A stretch of DNA of 42,091 bases. It comes from an uncultured Eubacteriales bacterium. GTDB lineage: Bacteria > Bacillota > Clostridia > Peptostreptococcales > Anaerovoracaceae. The first letter of the stretch is position 1. Each line of letters opens with the position of its first letter. Both the position numbers and the translations under genes were made by a program. Where the stretch lies: the NCBI GenBank assembly GCA_902796965.1, contig CADBRA010000086.1:1-42091 (forward strand). The letters run 5' to 3'. The notes under the pieces are model-generated. The model did no database searches. It saw only the letters and a program-made list of their open reading frames with translations, and was not told where the DNA came from. Below are positions 8,391-15,981 of this stretch, one piece after another.

Positions 8391-10258
8391 AATCCAAGCC
8401 CCTTTCTTCTCTCATCTATGAGCTGAGTCAGCTGATGAGCCGCTGCTTCAGGATCCTCTTCTATTATCAGCTGACCGCCCGTCATGTTCTTCATGTCTTC
8501 TGTGAGCACATGAACAGCCGTTTCACTGCCAGTCACAAACGGAGCGAGTCCGAGATGAAGCGGCAGCCCAAGCGAGAGCGCGAAAACGCCGTCAGCGAGT
8601 GCCTGTTCCTCGAGCCACTGAGGCGCGGAAATCACGAGCGGAAGCTGCGGCAGATCGACGCCGAGTTCTCTTGCAATATCGCCTGCTACGAGCTCCATAC
8701 GGCCAATAGCGAGACATGGGCCGAAGTTGAGTACAGGAGGAATGCCGAGCTGTCTGCATACGGCGCCAAGCCCAGGGCCGGCGAGATCAGCTGCTTCACG
8801 GCTCATGAGTCCGCAGTTTTCAAGTCCACCGCTTGTACATCCGGCAGAAAGCACGAGGATGTCGTTCTTTATGAGATTCTTTGTGAGCTCAACCGTCAGC
8901 ACATCGTGTCCGCCGGCTCTCAGGTTGGAACATCCTACTACGCCCGCAATTCCGCGTATCTTGCCCTCTGCGATCAGCTTGATGAGCGCCTGATAATTTC
9001 CGCCGAGGAAGTTTCTGAGCGTAACTTCTGTAACTCCTGTAACAGATTCAGCTCCATGATGAGCCATAGGATTTTTGCGGCCGCCTTTCCCGCGCCTGTT
9101 CCATGATTTTATCGCCGTCGATATGATCTGAGTTACGATTTCATCCCTCTTGTCATAGCTGTACTCGTTCAGCACAGCGTTCGGTTTCTTTGCGACAGGA
9201 TCGATACAAAGCTGAGGAATATCAAGCTCGTCGCAGATCGGCACGATTCCCGGCAGTGTGCAGTTGAATTCTGAAACGATCATATCTATGCATCCCGTGA
9301 GAAGAACAGCCTCACTTGTGTAATTGTTTCCGGCATGTCCGCAGAATGCGTTTGTGCACGATGCCGATCGCACCTGAAAATCCTGTCCGACACACGTGCA
9401 GCCGACGAGTTTTATGCCATTGGCTCCTGCTTCCCTGGCCAGTGACTGTATTCTTTCATCAGACAGAACTTCGTCGAGAGCCTCAAAATACGCATGCTGA
9501 TGTCCTGTAACCATTATATTTATACAGTCAGGATCTATCACCTGCATTCCGACAGGTTCAAACCGGATCTCGCTTCCGCCCATGATGACATCATTTATCA
9601 GGTTCGTGAGCACAAGACCGTATACGCCGGTACTTATCGAAAGCCTGAGACAGTGCATCAGCATATCCGTCAAATCCGAGTTAAGATTCGTTGATGATTT
9701 AACGATTGCCTGAATTATCTCGGCATTGCTGCCGCCCGGCATAATTCCGAGCTTATTCCAGTTGTCGACCCTCATCGGATATGCTACCTTCTCTACGAGC
9801 TTCATCTGTTCCTGTACAGGCATGTGAAGATCCTCAAGCACAAGATCCGCCACCTTTCCGGCCTTTTCCCAGTCGTCTTTCCCTGTTACACCAAATTTGC
9901 CGCAGAGCGTGTCAAGAGCTTCTTTACTTTTTATTCTGCCGTGCTCTTCGCTTATATGCTTCAGCTCAACAGCAGCATCCTCGACAACGTGTATATAGCA
10001 CGCCGATCCCGCTGCAACAGAGCGTAGCAGATTTCTTCCTGCAATTGTATCAGCATCAGCACCGCATACGCCTCTCGGCCTTGACTGTGACAAACGGCAC
10101 GGGCCATTAGAACACAGGCGGCAGCATACTCCGGCCAGGCCGTATCCGCACTTGTTCTGCTGATTGATCATGCGGTCATGCGATATCTCGGTATCAAGCG
10201 ACATAATATACTGAGCCAGCACCGGATCTGCTTCTCTGCAAATCTTATTTCCTTTCAA
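8387..10258 (-). CDS. Divergent carbon monoxide dehydrogenase (CooS) family protein
   Basis: This 623-aa protein aligns along its whole length with anaerobic Ni-Fe CODH. Cluster B/D cysteines are at 37, 45, 46, 49, 54 and 65. All six cluster C ligands are visible: His 253, Cys 289, 333, 443, 474 and 515. Compared from memory with Carboxydothermus CODH-II, the proton-relay histidines 93, 96, 99 and 102 read Tyr 88, Val 91, Asp 94 and Val 97. The catalytic Lys 563 reads Gln 552. It therefore may not oxidise CO; CODH-V-like proteins with an altered cluster are a known precedent. There is no CooC, CooF or acetyl-CoA synthase gene nearby. The start is TTG with AAGGAG 9 nt upstream. It is cotranscribed with the hydrogenase gene. 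Confidence 0.88.
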   Translation of the reverse strand: MKGNKICREADPVLAQYIMSLDTEISHDRMINQQNKCGYGLAGVCCRLCSNGPCRLSQSRPRGVCGADADTIAGRNLLRSVAAGSACYIHVVEDAAVELKHISEEHGRIKSKEALDTLCGKFGVTGKDDWEKAGKVADLVLEDLHMPVQEQMKLVEKVAYPMRVDNWNKLGIMPGGSNAEIIQAIVKSSTNLNSDLTDMLMHCLRLSISTGVYGLVLTNLINDVIMGGSEIRFEPVGMQVIDPDCINIMVTGHQHAYFEALDEVLSDERIQSLAREAGANGIKLVGCTCVGQDFQVRSASCTNAFCGHAGNNYTSEAVLLTGCIDMIVSEFNCTLPGIVPICDELDIPQLCIDPVAKKPNAVLNEYSYDKRDEIVTQIISTAIKSWNRRGKGGRKNPMAHHGAESVTGVTEVTLRNFLGGNYQALIKLIAEGKIRGIAGVVGCSNLRAGGHDVLTVELTKNLIKNDILVLSAGCTSGGLENCGLMSREAADLAGPGLGAVCRQLGIPPVLNFGPCLAIGRMELVAGDIARELGVDLPQLPLVISAPQWLEEQALADGVFALSLGLPLHLGLAPFVTGSETAVHVLTEDMKNMTGGQLIIEEDPEAAAHQLTQLIDERRKGLGL

Positions 10259-10376
10259 GACAGTTAACTCCTTTCGTGATTGGCATCATGATTTCCGCCT
10301 GCCTGCACGCAGTAAAACACATGCCCTTTCAATGTTTGTAAAAATCATCATATTAATTACAAAATTATAATAAAAT

Positions 10377-10401
10377 GCCTTAAAATTAGTATTTCCAAGG
10401 C
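10377..10401. terminator. Hairpin in the CODH leader, possible attenuator
   Basis: GCCTT (10377-10381) and AAGGC (10397-10401) enclose an inner AAAT/ATTT stem with a four-base loop. On the minus strand it is followed by ATTTTATTATAATTTT, so it could act as a weak terminator in the leader between promoter and CODH gene. On the plus strand it is also T-rich. Confidence 0.35.
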
Positions 10402-10424
10402 TTTTCAGCTTTTTAAGCAACTCG

Positions 10425-10465
10425 ATTATATCACTGCCTGCACTAATATGTTATATATTTAACAC
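10425..10465 (-). promoter_or_regulatory. CODH-hydrogenase promoter with Rex-like operator
   Basis: The -10 is TATAAT (10430-10425) with an upstream TGA that makes an extended -10; the -35 position (10453-10448) reads TAACAT. The dyad at 10448-10465 covers that -35 and reads ATGTTAT-ATAT-TTAACAC, matching the Rex consensus TTGTTAANNNNTTAACAA at 11 of 14 defined positions. Rex senses the NADH/NAD+ ratio and controls fermentation and hydrogen genes in Clostridia. Binding here is inferred. Confidence 0.55.
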
Positions 10466-10482
10466 AAAAATGTCCGAATTAC

Positions 10483-10534
10483 GTCAGCTCCGCTGACTCC
10501 GTCCGCCTGTCTCAGCTTACCGGAGACGGCGGAC
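10483..10534. repeat. TCC-loop mini-hairpin followed by a larger hairpin
   Basis: GTCAGC-TCC-GCTGAC (10483-10497) is a perfect 6-bp stem with a three-base loop. Beside it GTCCGCC-t-GTCTC pairs with GAGACGGCGGAC (10501-10513 and 10523-10534), a 12-bp stem with one bulge. Both stand in the 504-nt gap between the divergent CODH-like gene and murC. No U-tract follows. Apart from these and the two promoters, I see nothing else in the gap. Confidence 0.55.
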
Positions 10535-10684
10535 CATACGATCAGTAAGTGAAATCACATGTTATAAACGATGAATGAAGACGCTTTTGGACAGCCACCT
10601 TCACTTCCACACAATAATCATTCATGGATCATAACTGACGTTCTTTCCGCATGGCATCCGGATACGCATGCGCAGCGCTGTTTC

Positions 10685-10713
10685 TTTACAAAAAAGCAGC
10701 CCCGTAGTATATT
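10685..10713 (+). promoter_or_regulatory. Promoter of murC
   Basis: TTTACA (10685-10690), a 17-nt spacer and TATATT (10708-10713) make a good sigma-70-type promoter 50 nt before the murC start. Confidence 0.7.
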
Positions 10714-10762
10714 ATTAGCTTAGAAAAAAATTCATTTTGACTTTTGCAAAGGAGCAGATTTA

Positions 10763-12154
10763 ATGCTGGATATAACTAAATATAAACATGTCCACTGCAT
10801 CGGAATCGGCGGCATTGGACTCAGTGCCGTCGCTGAAATCCTCAAATCGCAGGGATATGAGGTCTCAGGTTCAGACATGAAGGAAGGCGACGTCACAAAA
10901 CGGCTTCAGGATCAGGGTATCACTGTCTATATCGGGCACGATGCCGAACACATAAAGGGAGCAGACATCGTAGTCTACTCGGCTGCCGTTTCACCTGAGA
11001 ATCCTGAAATACTTGCCGCTAAGGAAAACAACATTCCGGTTGTAACGAGAGCAGAGGCTCTCGGCGCGCTCATGAGCGAATACGGCGTCAGCATCGCGGT
11101 AGCCGGCACTCACGGCAAGACGACGACGACATCTATGGTTTCTCTTATACTGGAAAAGGCGGGAACTGATCCTACAATACTCATCGGAGGAAATCTTCCC
11201 CAGTTCCACGGCAACGCAAAAATCGGTCACAGCAAGTACTTCGTGACCGAGGCATGCGAATATATGGACAGTTTTCTGAGCCTTCGGCCTGAAATAGAGA
11301 TTATCCTCAACATCGACTCTGATCACCTCGATTATTTCAAGGATATCGACCACATCGTCCAGTCGTTTGACAAATTCGCGCAACTCGTACCTGAAAACGG
11401 ATTCATCGTCGCTTATGACGCAAATCCGTTCGTAGCCAACATTATCCAAAACATCAATGACGAGAGAATCATAACATTCGGATTCTCAGCCGGCAGCACT
11501 TACTCAGCGCGCAATATCAAATTTGATTCAAATGGATATCCTGAGTTCGATGTCGTAAAGAGCGGTGACTCACTCTCTCATGTTCACCTGAGAATCCCCG
11601 GCGAACACAACATTGCCAACTCACTCGCAGCTTTTGCGGCATGTCACACTCTGGGCGTCGATCCGGCGGTTATAACAGAAGTTCTCGATGATTTCCGCGG
11701 TACAGAAAGACGCTTCGACGTGATCGGCACTACATCAAATGGTGTCAAGATCATAGATGATTACGCTCATCACCCTACCGAGATCAAGGCTACGCTCAAG
11801 GCAGCCAAGAACATGCCTCACAACAGACTCTGGTGCCTGTTCCAGCCTCACACATATACGCGGACGCTGGCACTGTTCGATGAGTTCACCAAGGCTTTCG
11901 GAGACGCTGATGTTCTTTGCATGGCTGAGATATACGCTGCTCGCGAAAAGAATATATACAAGATAAGCTCGAGAGAACTCGTGCGTGAGATCAGAAAGGA
12001 ACAGCCTGAAAAAGAAGCTTACTATTTCAGGACTCTTGAGGAGATTGCCGAATTCGTAGGAAACAATGCAATGCCTGGAGATACTGTCATCACGATGGGT
12101 GCAGGTGATATTTCCAAGGTTGCAGACATGCTCATGAAACGCGAGGACGAATAA
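10763..12154 (+). CDS. murC: UDP-N-acetylmuramate--L-alanine ligase
   Basis: MurC adds L-Ala to UDP-MurNAc, the first amino acid step of the peptidoglycan stem peptide. The N-terminal Rossmann domain opens with HCIGIGGIGLSAVAEIL. The ATP loop GTHGKTTTTSMV lies near residue 115, EACEYMDSFL and NIDSDHLDYF follow, and IIDDYAHHPTEI marks the C-terminal domain. The length of 463 aa is normal. AAAGGAG precedes the ATG by 9 nt. It is a single-gene unit with its own promoter and terminator, and is convergent with the dehydrogenase gene. Confidence 0.97.
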   Translation: MLDITKYKHVHCIGIGGIGLSAVAEILKSQGYEVSGSDMKEGDVTKRLQDQGITVYIGHDAEHIKGADIVVYSAAVSPENPEILAAKENNIPVVTRAEALGALMSEYGVSIAVAGTHGKTTTTSMVSLILEKAGTDPTILIGGNLPQFHGNAKIGHSKYFVTEACEYMDSFLSLRPEIEIILNIDSDHLDYFKDIDHIVQSFDKFAQLVPENGFIVAYDANPFVANIIQNINDERIITFGFSAGSTYSARNIKFDSNGYPEFDVVKSGDSLSHVHLRIPGEHNIANSLAAFAACHTLGVDPAVITEVLDDFRGTERRFDVIGTTSNGVKIIDDYAHHPTEIKATLKAAKNMPHNRLWCLFQPHTYTRTLALFDEFTKAFGDADVLCMAEIYAAREKNIYKISSRELVREIRKEQPEKEAYYFRTLEEIAEFVGNNAMPGDTVITMGAGDISKVADMLMKREDE

Positions 12155-12226
12155 AAACCTAAGTCTGCATCTCGTAAGCATCTGAAAAAATTCATATGAC
12201 ATTTATATGCCGGACATAAAGCATAC

Positions 12227-12270
12227 AAAAAAACAGTAGCTCTGCAAATATGCAGAACCGCTGTTTTTTA
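12227..12270 (+). terminator. Intrinsic terminator after murC
   Basis: AAAAAACAG...TCTGCA pairs with TGCAGA...CTGTTTTTT around a short loop at 12247-12250, with two internal mismatches, and ends in a T-run. The A-run on the left means it could also stop transcripts on the minus strand. Confidence 0.8.
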
Positions 12271-12319
12271 TTTAATTATAAAATATTTATATATACAAAT
12301 ATTTTATATTACCAATTAT

Positions 12320-12374
12320 CAGCCCGCTGCGCAAATACTGCGGGCTGACGTGCGCGGAGCGCTCGTGACATCAG
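12320..12374. repeat. Hairpin plus GGA-loop mini-hairpin in the murC downstream gap
   Basis: CAGCCCGC (12320-12327) pairs with GCGGGCTG (12340-12347). Right after it, ACGtGCGC-GGA-GCGCtCGT (12348-12366) is another three-base-loop stem with one T/T mismatch, flanked by CTGA/TCAG. It lies between the murC terminator and the convergent dehydrogenase gene. Confidence 0.5.
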
Positions 12375-12426
12375 CGCATCCGATCTTAAGACAGCGCTGA
12401 CTTCTGATATTTTACTGAATTATAAA

Positions 12427-13413
12427 TCAGACAAGTCTGAACGGCAGTTCCTCTCCTTCGCAGAATTTCACGCAGTCTTCGAGTGTGTATCTGATCATAT
12501 CATCGACAACCTGATCTGTATAAAATGCCATATGAGGGAGCATGATGACGTTCGGGAACGAGTCGAGCACTGCCTTGTCTCTGAAGCTTATGACTTCGTC
12601 CTTGAAATCTCTGTAATATACGGTTCTGTCACCTTCAACGAGGTCGAGTCCCGCACCTCCTACCTTTCCGCTCTCGATCGCATCTATCAGCGCACCTGTG
12701 TCGATCAGGCCGCCGCGCGCAGTGTTGATGATTATTACTCCGTCTTTCATGCGGCTGATGCTTTCGGCATTTATCATATGTGCGTTCTTATCGGTATACG
12801 GGACGTGGAGCGAGATGATATCGCTCTCTTCGATGATCTTTTCCTGATCGCAGTACTCCACAATTTCTTCGAGCTCCGGCGAAGGATGATGATCGCTCAT
12901 AAGGATCCTGCAGCCGAAACCGGATAGATGTCTCGCAACTGCCCTTCCTATGCGTCCGCCGCCTATGAGTCCGACCGTACGGCCCGGAAGCTCCTGCCCC
13001 ATGCTGCCGAGTATCGTATAATCCTGACCGTAGTACCTTGTAATGAGTGTCTTGACATGTCTCTGCACCATAAGAATGAGCATTATCGTGTAATCTGCGA
13101 CGCTGTAAGGCGAGTATGTGATTCGCGAAACGGCCACTCCGTACTTTTCTGCCGCCTTAAGATCTATATGATCCGCTCCTATAGTCCTCGTCGTGATCAG
13201 CTTTACGCCGCAGTCAGCATATATCTTTATCATCGGTTCTGTGACATCTGCGTCTGTCAGGACTGTAACCTGATCGCAGCCTTCTGCGAGGTATGCGTTT
13301 GTTTCGTCCGGTCTTTCGAGCACTTTTACAAGCTCTATACCAAGCTTTGGCGCGTAATATTTAAAGTACTTGTCCTCGTCAGCCCTGTAATTGTATACTA
13401 TTGTCTTTCTCAT
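12427..13413 (-). CDS. D-2-hydroxyacid dehydrogenase, probably D-lactate dehydrogenase
   Basis: An NAD-dependent dehydrogenase interconverting a 2-keto acid and its D-2-hydroxy acid, most simply pyruvate and D-lactate. The NAD-binding motif is VGLIGGGRIGRAVARHL near residue 147. Catalytic Arg lies in NTARGGLID, catalytic Glu in AGLDLVEGD and catalytic His in LPHMAFYT. The pattern HMAFYTDQVVDDMI resembles the LdhA/VanH/FldH branch, so phenyllactate or another aromatic acid is also possible. The length of 328 aa is usual. The ATG has AGGAG 7 nt upstream. It lies just after the murA terminator and may have its own promoter (TATAAT at 13471-13466). Confidence 0.88.
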   Translation of the reverse strand: MRKTIVYNYRADEDKYFKYYAPKLGIELVKVLERPDETNAYLAEGCDQVTVLTDADVTEPMIKIYADCGVKLITTRTIGADHIDLKAAEKYGVAVSRITYSPYSVADYTIMLILMVQRHVKTLITRYYGQDYTILGSMGQELPGRTVGLIGGGRIGRAVARHLSGFGCRILMSDHHPSPELEEIVEYCDQEKIIEESDIISLHVPYTDKNAHMINAESISRMKDGVIIINTARGGLIDTGALIDAIESGKVGGAGLDLVEGDRTVYYRDFKDEVISFRDKAVLDSFPNVIMLPHMAFYTDQVVDDMIRYTLEDCVKFCEGEELPFRLV

Positions 13414-13484
13414 ATCTCTGCTCCTGAGGAGAGTGACGGAAATATCTTTTCATCCCGCCATCCTGATTATACCTTTTTGTTTAT

Positions 13485-13511
13485 GAAAAAAGCCGCTGCT
13501 GAACAGCGGCT
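13485..13511 (-). terminator. Intrinsic terminator of murA
   Basis: On the minus strand AGCCGCTG and CAGCGGCT (13511-13504 and 13498-13491) form an 8-bp GC-rich stem with a five-base loop, followed by TTTTTTC. Confidence 0.88.
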
Positions 13512-13550
13512 GTATTATTTTCTTTTAAAGACAGATCTTTATCGCACAGC

Positions 13551-14822
13551 TCAGTTTTCGACACGTTTGATCGCAGCTCCAATGCCTTTGAGCTTTTCGG
13601 CAAATTCCGAATATCCTCTCTCTATGTGTCGGATCTCGGAGATCTCTGTCTCGCCGTCAGCAGCCAGTCCCGCAAGGACGAGCGCTGCACCGGCTCTCAG
13701 ATCCGTTGATACGACCTGCGCTCCGTGGAGCTTGGCATCACCAGGAACGATCGCGCTCCTTCCTTCTATCATAATACCTGCACCCATGCGATTTAGCTCG
13801 GTTATGTGCATGTATCTGTTTTCGAATACCGTCTCCATGACTGTGCTTACACCATGTACAGTAGTAAGCAGTGCCATGAACGGCGACTGCATATCTGTAG
13901 GGAATCCGGGATATGGCAGTGTCTTGATATCGGTCGCTACGAGCGGATTTACATCGCCTCGCACCCTCATGCCTTCAGGTTCTTCTTCGACGGTGCATCC
14001 GCACTCGACGAGCTTCGCTATTACTGGTCTCACGTGATCTGAAACCACATTCTTTATTAGGACATTTCCTCTGGTGATCGCAGCTGCGACCATGAACGTT
14101 CCTGTCTCTATTCTGTCCGGAATTACATGATGAGTAGTGCCGTGAAGATGCTCCACACCTTCGATCTTGATGACATCTGTACCGGCGCCTCTGACCTTTG
14201 CCCCCATCTTGTTAAGATAGTTTGCCAGATCAACGATTTCAGGCTCCTGAGCTACGTTTTCAATGACAGTAGTTCCGTCAGCAAGCACTGCGGCGGACAT
14301 TATGTTTTCTGTCGCTCCCACGCTCGGGTAATCGAGATAGATACGAGCTCCGCGAAGTCTTCCGTCTACTTTTGCTGTAACGTATCCCTGCTTTTCTTCG
14401 TAATCAATGACAGCGCCCATAGCCTCGAAGCCCTTCAGATGAAGATCTATAGGTCTCGCACCAATAGCGCATCCGCCAGGAAGAGCCGCCCTCGCGCTTC
14501 CGTCTCTCGCGAGCAGAGGACCCATCGTCAGAATCGACGCTCTCATCCTCTTTACCAGATCAGGAGGTGTCTCGTTTTTGAGCTTGTTTCCTGCTCCGAT
14601 TGTGATCTTTCCGTTCGGATAATCTTTCTCTACAGATGCACCGACGCTCTCGAGAATCTCGCACATGACTTCAACGTCCCTGAGATCAGGAACATCTAAT
14701 ATAGTACATTGATCATCGGACAGCAGTGTTGCCGCCATGATAGGAAGTACCGAATTCTTTGACCCACTTATCGTCACTTCTCCGCTCAGCGGTCCTCTGT
14801 TCTCAACCACAAATTTTGCCAA
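13551..14822 (-). CDS. murA: UDP-N-acetylglucosamine 1-carboxyvinyltransferase
   Basis: MurA transfers enolpyruvate from PEP to UDP-GlcNAc, the first committed step of peptidoglycan synthesis and the target of fosfomycin. Key motifs are GSKNSVLP near the N-terminus (substrate-binding Lys-Asn), [24 protein letters not shown] with the active-site Cys, and the C-terminal [15 protein letters not shown] chose the TTG at 14822-14820 because GGAGG at 14834-14830 is 7 nt away. An ATG at 14828-14826 leaves only 1 nt spacing, and an upstream ATG at 14900 has no ribosome site. This gives 423 aa, the usual size. It has its own promoter and terminator. Confidence 0.95.
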   Translation of the reverse strand: MAKFVVENRGPLSGEVTISGSKNSVLPIMAATLLSDDQCTILDVPDLRDVEVMCEILESVGASVEKDYPNGKITIGAGNKLKNETPPDLVKRMRASILTMGPLLARDGSARAALPGGCAIGARPIDLHLKGFEAMGAVIDYEEKQGYVTAKVDGRLRGARIYLDYPSVGATENIMSAAVLADGTTVIENVAQEPEIVDLANYLNKMGAKVRGAGTDVIKIEGVEHLHGTTHHVIPDRIETGTFMVAAAITRGNVLIKNVVSDHVRPVIAKLVECGCTVEEEPEGMRVRGDVNPLVATDIKTLPYPGFPTDMQSPFMALLTTVHGVSTVMETVFENRYMHITELNRMGAGIMIEGRSAIVPGDAKLHGAQVVSTDLRAGAALVLAGLAADGETEISEIRHIERGYSEFAEKLKGIGAAIKRVEN

Positions 14823-14936
14823 CTTCATCCCTCCGTAAATATTTAGAAGCGCGACAGACTGCCGGCGCTGAATAATCTTAAAAAAACGGCCGCCTCCCAT
14901 GTTAAGGCTGCAGCCCTGCTCTTCAATCGTTCATCT

Positions 14937-14965
14937 ATTATACATCAATAAGCGATACATAACAA
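14937..14965 (-). promoter_or_regulatory. Promoter of murA
   Basis: TTGTTA (14965-14960), a 17-nt spacer and TATAAT (14942-14937) lie about 115 nt before the chosen murA start. Confidence 0.65.
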
Positions 14966-15020
14966 TACACGCATTTTCTGAATTCTTATGTACAGTAAAT
15001 CTGTCTTTTTACCTGTTTTC

Positions 15021-15049
15021 TTGAAAAATATCCATAAATGTGTTTTAAT
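15021..15049 (+). promoter_or_regulatory. Promoter of the small membrane protein gene
   Basis: TTGAAA (15021-15026), a 17-nt spacer and TTTAAT (15044-15049), about 90 nt before the ATG at 15137. Confidence 0.6.
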
Positions 15050-15136
15050 TAATCTAAAATAATAATTTATTAAAGATAATAGTATAATTTTTCAGCATAT
15101 CCATTATTTTTCAGTTTGTATGAGGATTTATTTTTC

Positions 15137-15457
15137 ATGGATACTCCTATCACTATTAAAGAAGGCCTGCTTCTGATCATCGGAATATGCGTCATTCTTC
15201 TTCTGATATATCTTATCCGCGTTGTAAGAGCTCTTCTGCCGACCCTAAAAAACGTAGAGAAGATCACCGACGACGCAGGCAGACTCACCGGAATGGCTTC
15301 TGATGCCGCGGCCGGAGCCGAAGATGCCGTCAATTCGCTCATGGAAAGCACAGATGACATGGCTGATTTTATCGCAAATAACAAAAGTACAGTCAAAGCT
15401 CTTGTGAGCTTCATAAACGCGGTTGTTGCAATAAAACAATTATTTAATTCAAAATAA
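15137..15457 (+). CDS. Small one-TM protein with a coiled-coil-like tail, DUF948-like
   Basis: The product is 106 aa. A hydrophobic helix of about 20 residues (LLLIIGICVILLLIYLI) follows a short N-terminus. The rest, about residues 35-95, is an amphipathic, Ala/Asp/Glu-rich stretch with heptad-like spacing (LKNVEKITDDAGRLTGMASDA). This build resembles DUF948/YtxG-type proteins, membrane-anchored coiled coils of unknown function in Bacillota. A start 21 nt further upstream is possible, but GAGG spaced 12 nt favours the ATG at 15137. It has its own promoter and lies about 100 nt before the AbrB-type gene. I cannot give a function. Confidence 0.7.
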   Translation: MDTPITIKEGLLLIIGICVILLLIYLIRVVRALLPTLKNVEKITDDAGRLTGMASDAAAGAEDAVNSLMESTDDMADFIANNKSTVKALVSFINAVVAIKQLFNSK

Positions 15458-15459
15458 AC

Positions 15460-15488
15460 TTGATATATGATAATTTATACCATATAAT
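15460..15488 (+). promoter_or_regulatory. Promoter of the AbrB-type gene
   Basis: TTGATA (15460-15465), a 17-nt spacer and TATAAT (15483-15488), immediately after the preceding stop codon; the leader is about 65 nt. Confidence 0.78.
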
Positions 15489-15560
15489 GGATCTGATCTT
15501 GCTGGAAAGCAATTTCAATTCTTTCCTAATATAGTTCCAGTACGAAAAAGGAGAACAAAC

Positions 15561-15809
15561 GTGAAAGCAACCGGAATTGTAAGAAAAGTCGACGAGCTCG
15601 GAAGAATCGTACTTCCGATCGAACTCAGACGCAATCTGAATATCAACATTCATGATCCAATTGAGATCTTTGTTGATGGAGATTACATCATGCTCAAGAA
15701 GTATGAGCCTGCGTGCATATTCTGCGGCAACGCAAAAGATATCCACGTTATTCACGGTAAAAACGTCTGTGCGAACTGCATCGCAGAGCTCAAAAAAGAA
15801 GAGCTCTAA
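15561..15809 (+). CDS. AbrB/SpoVT-type transition-state regulator with a zinc-ribbon-like tail
   Basis: Residues 1-48 form the swapped-hairpin DNA-binding domain: KATGIVRKVDELGRIVLPIELRRNL, the hallmark of AbrB, Abh and SpoVT. Members are dimeric or tetrameric regulators of stationary-phase genes and sporulation. The C-terminal part, about residues 50-75, has two CxxC pairs (CIFCGN and CANC) with a His between, suggesting a small zinc-binding dimerisation unit. The length of 82 aa is typical of this clostridial type. The start is GTG with GGAG 8 nt upstream. It has its own promoter and terminator. Targets cannot be read from the window. Confidence 0.9.
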   Translation: MKATGIVRKVDELGRIVLPIELRRNLNINIHDPIEIFVDGDYIMLKKYEPACIFCGNAKDIHVIHGKNVCANCIAELKKEEL

Positions 15810-15883
15810 GCCATAGATCCGTATTGATTTACAGATCACACAGCGTTAGAGCATCTAAAGATCATATGAAATGATTATACACG

Positions 15884-15918
15884 AAAACCGCTGTTCATGT
15901 GAATTGCGGTTTTTCTTT
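15884..15918 (+). terminator. Intrinsic terminator of the AbrB-type gene
   Basis: AAAACCGC (15884-15891) pairs with GCGGTTTT (15906-15913), with an inner TTCA/TGAA stem, and a T-run follows. The gap to deoC holds nothing else. Confidence 0.85.
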
Positions 15919-15981
15919 GTTTTTGCGGTCATTACTGCCGTTCAAACATGGAAACTGCTTTTTAATTGTGCAGGTTTCTTA

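Noticed and set aside
7041-10258. Wood-Ljungdahl or CO-dependent hydrogenase (Coo) operon
   Set aside because: No acetyl-CoA synthase, corrinoid protein, CooF, CooC or membrane hydrogenase subunits are present; the hydrogenase is of the [FeFe] type.
12928-14037. 369-codon plus-strand frame over the dehydrogenase and murA
   Set aside because: It spans two well-supported minus-strand genes and the murA terminator; no family motif is seen.
15070-15414. Minus-strand 114-codon frame opposite the small membrane protein
   Set aside because: The plus frame has a promoter, a ribosome site and a clear TM plus coiled-coil build; the minus frame has none of these.
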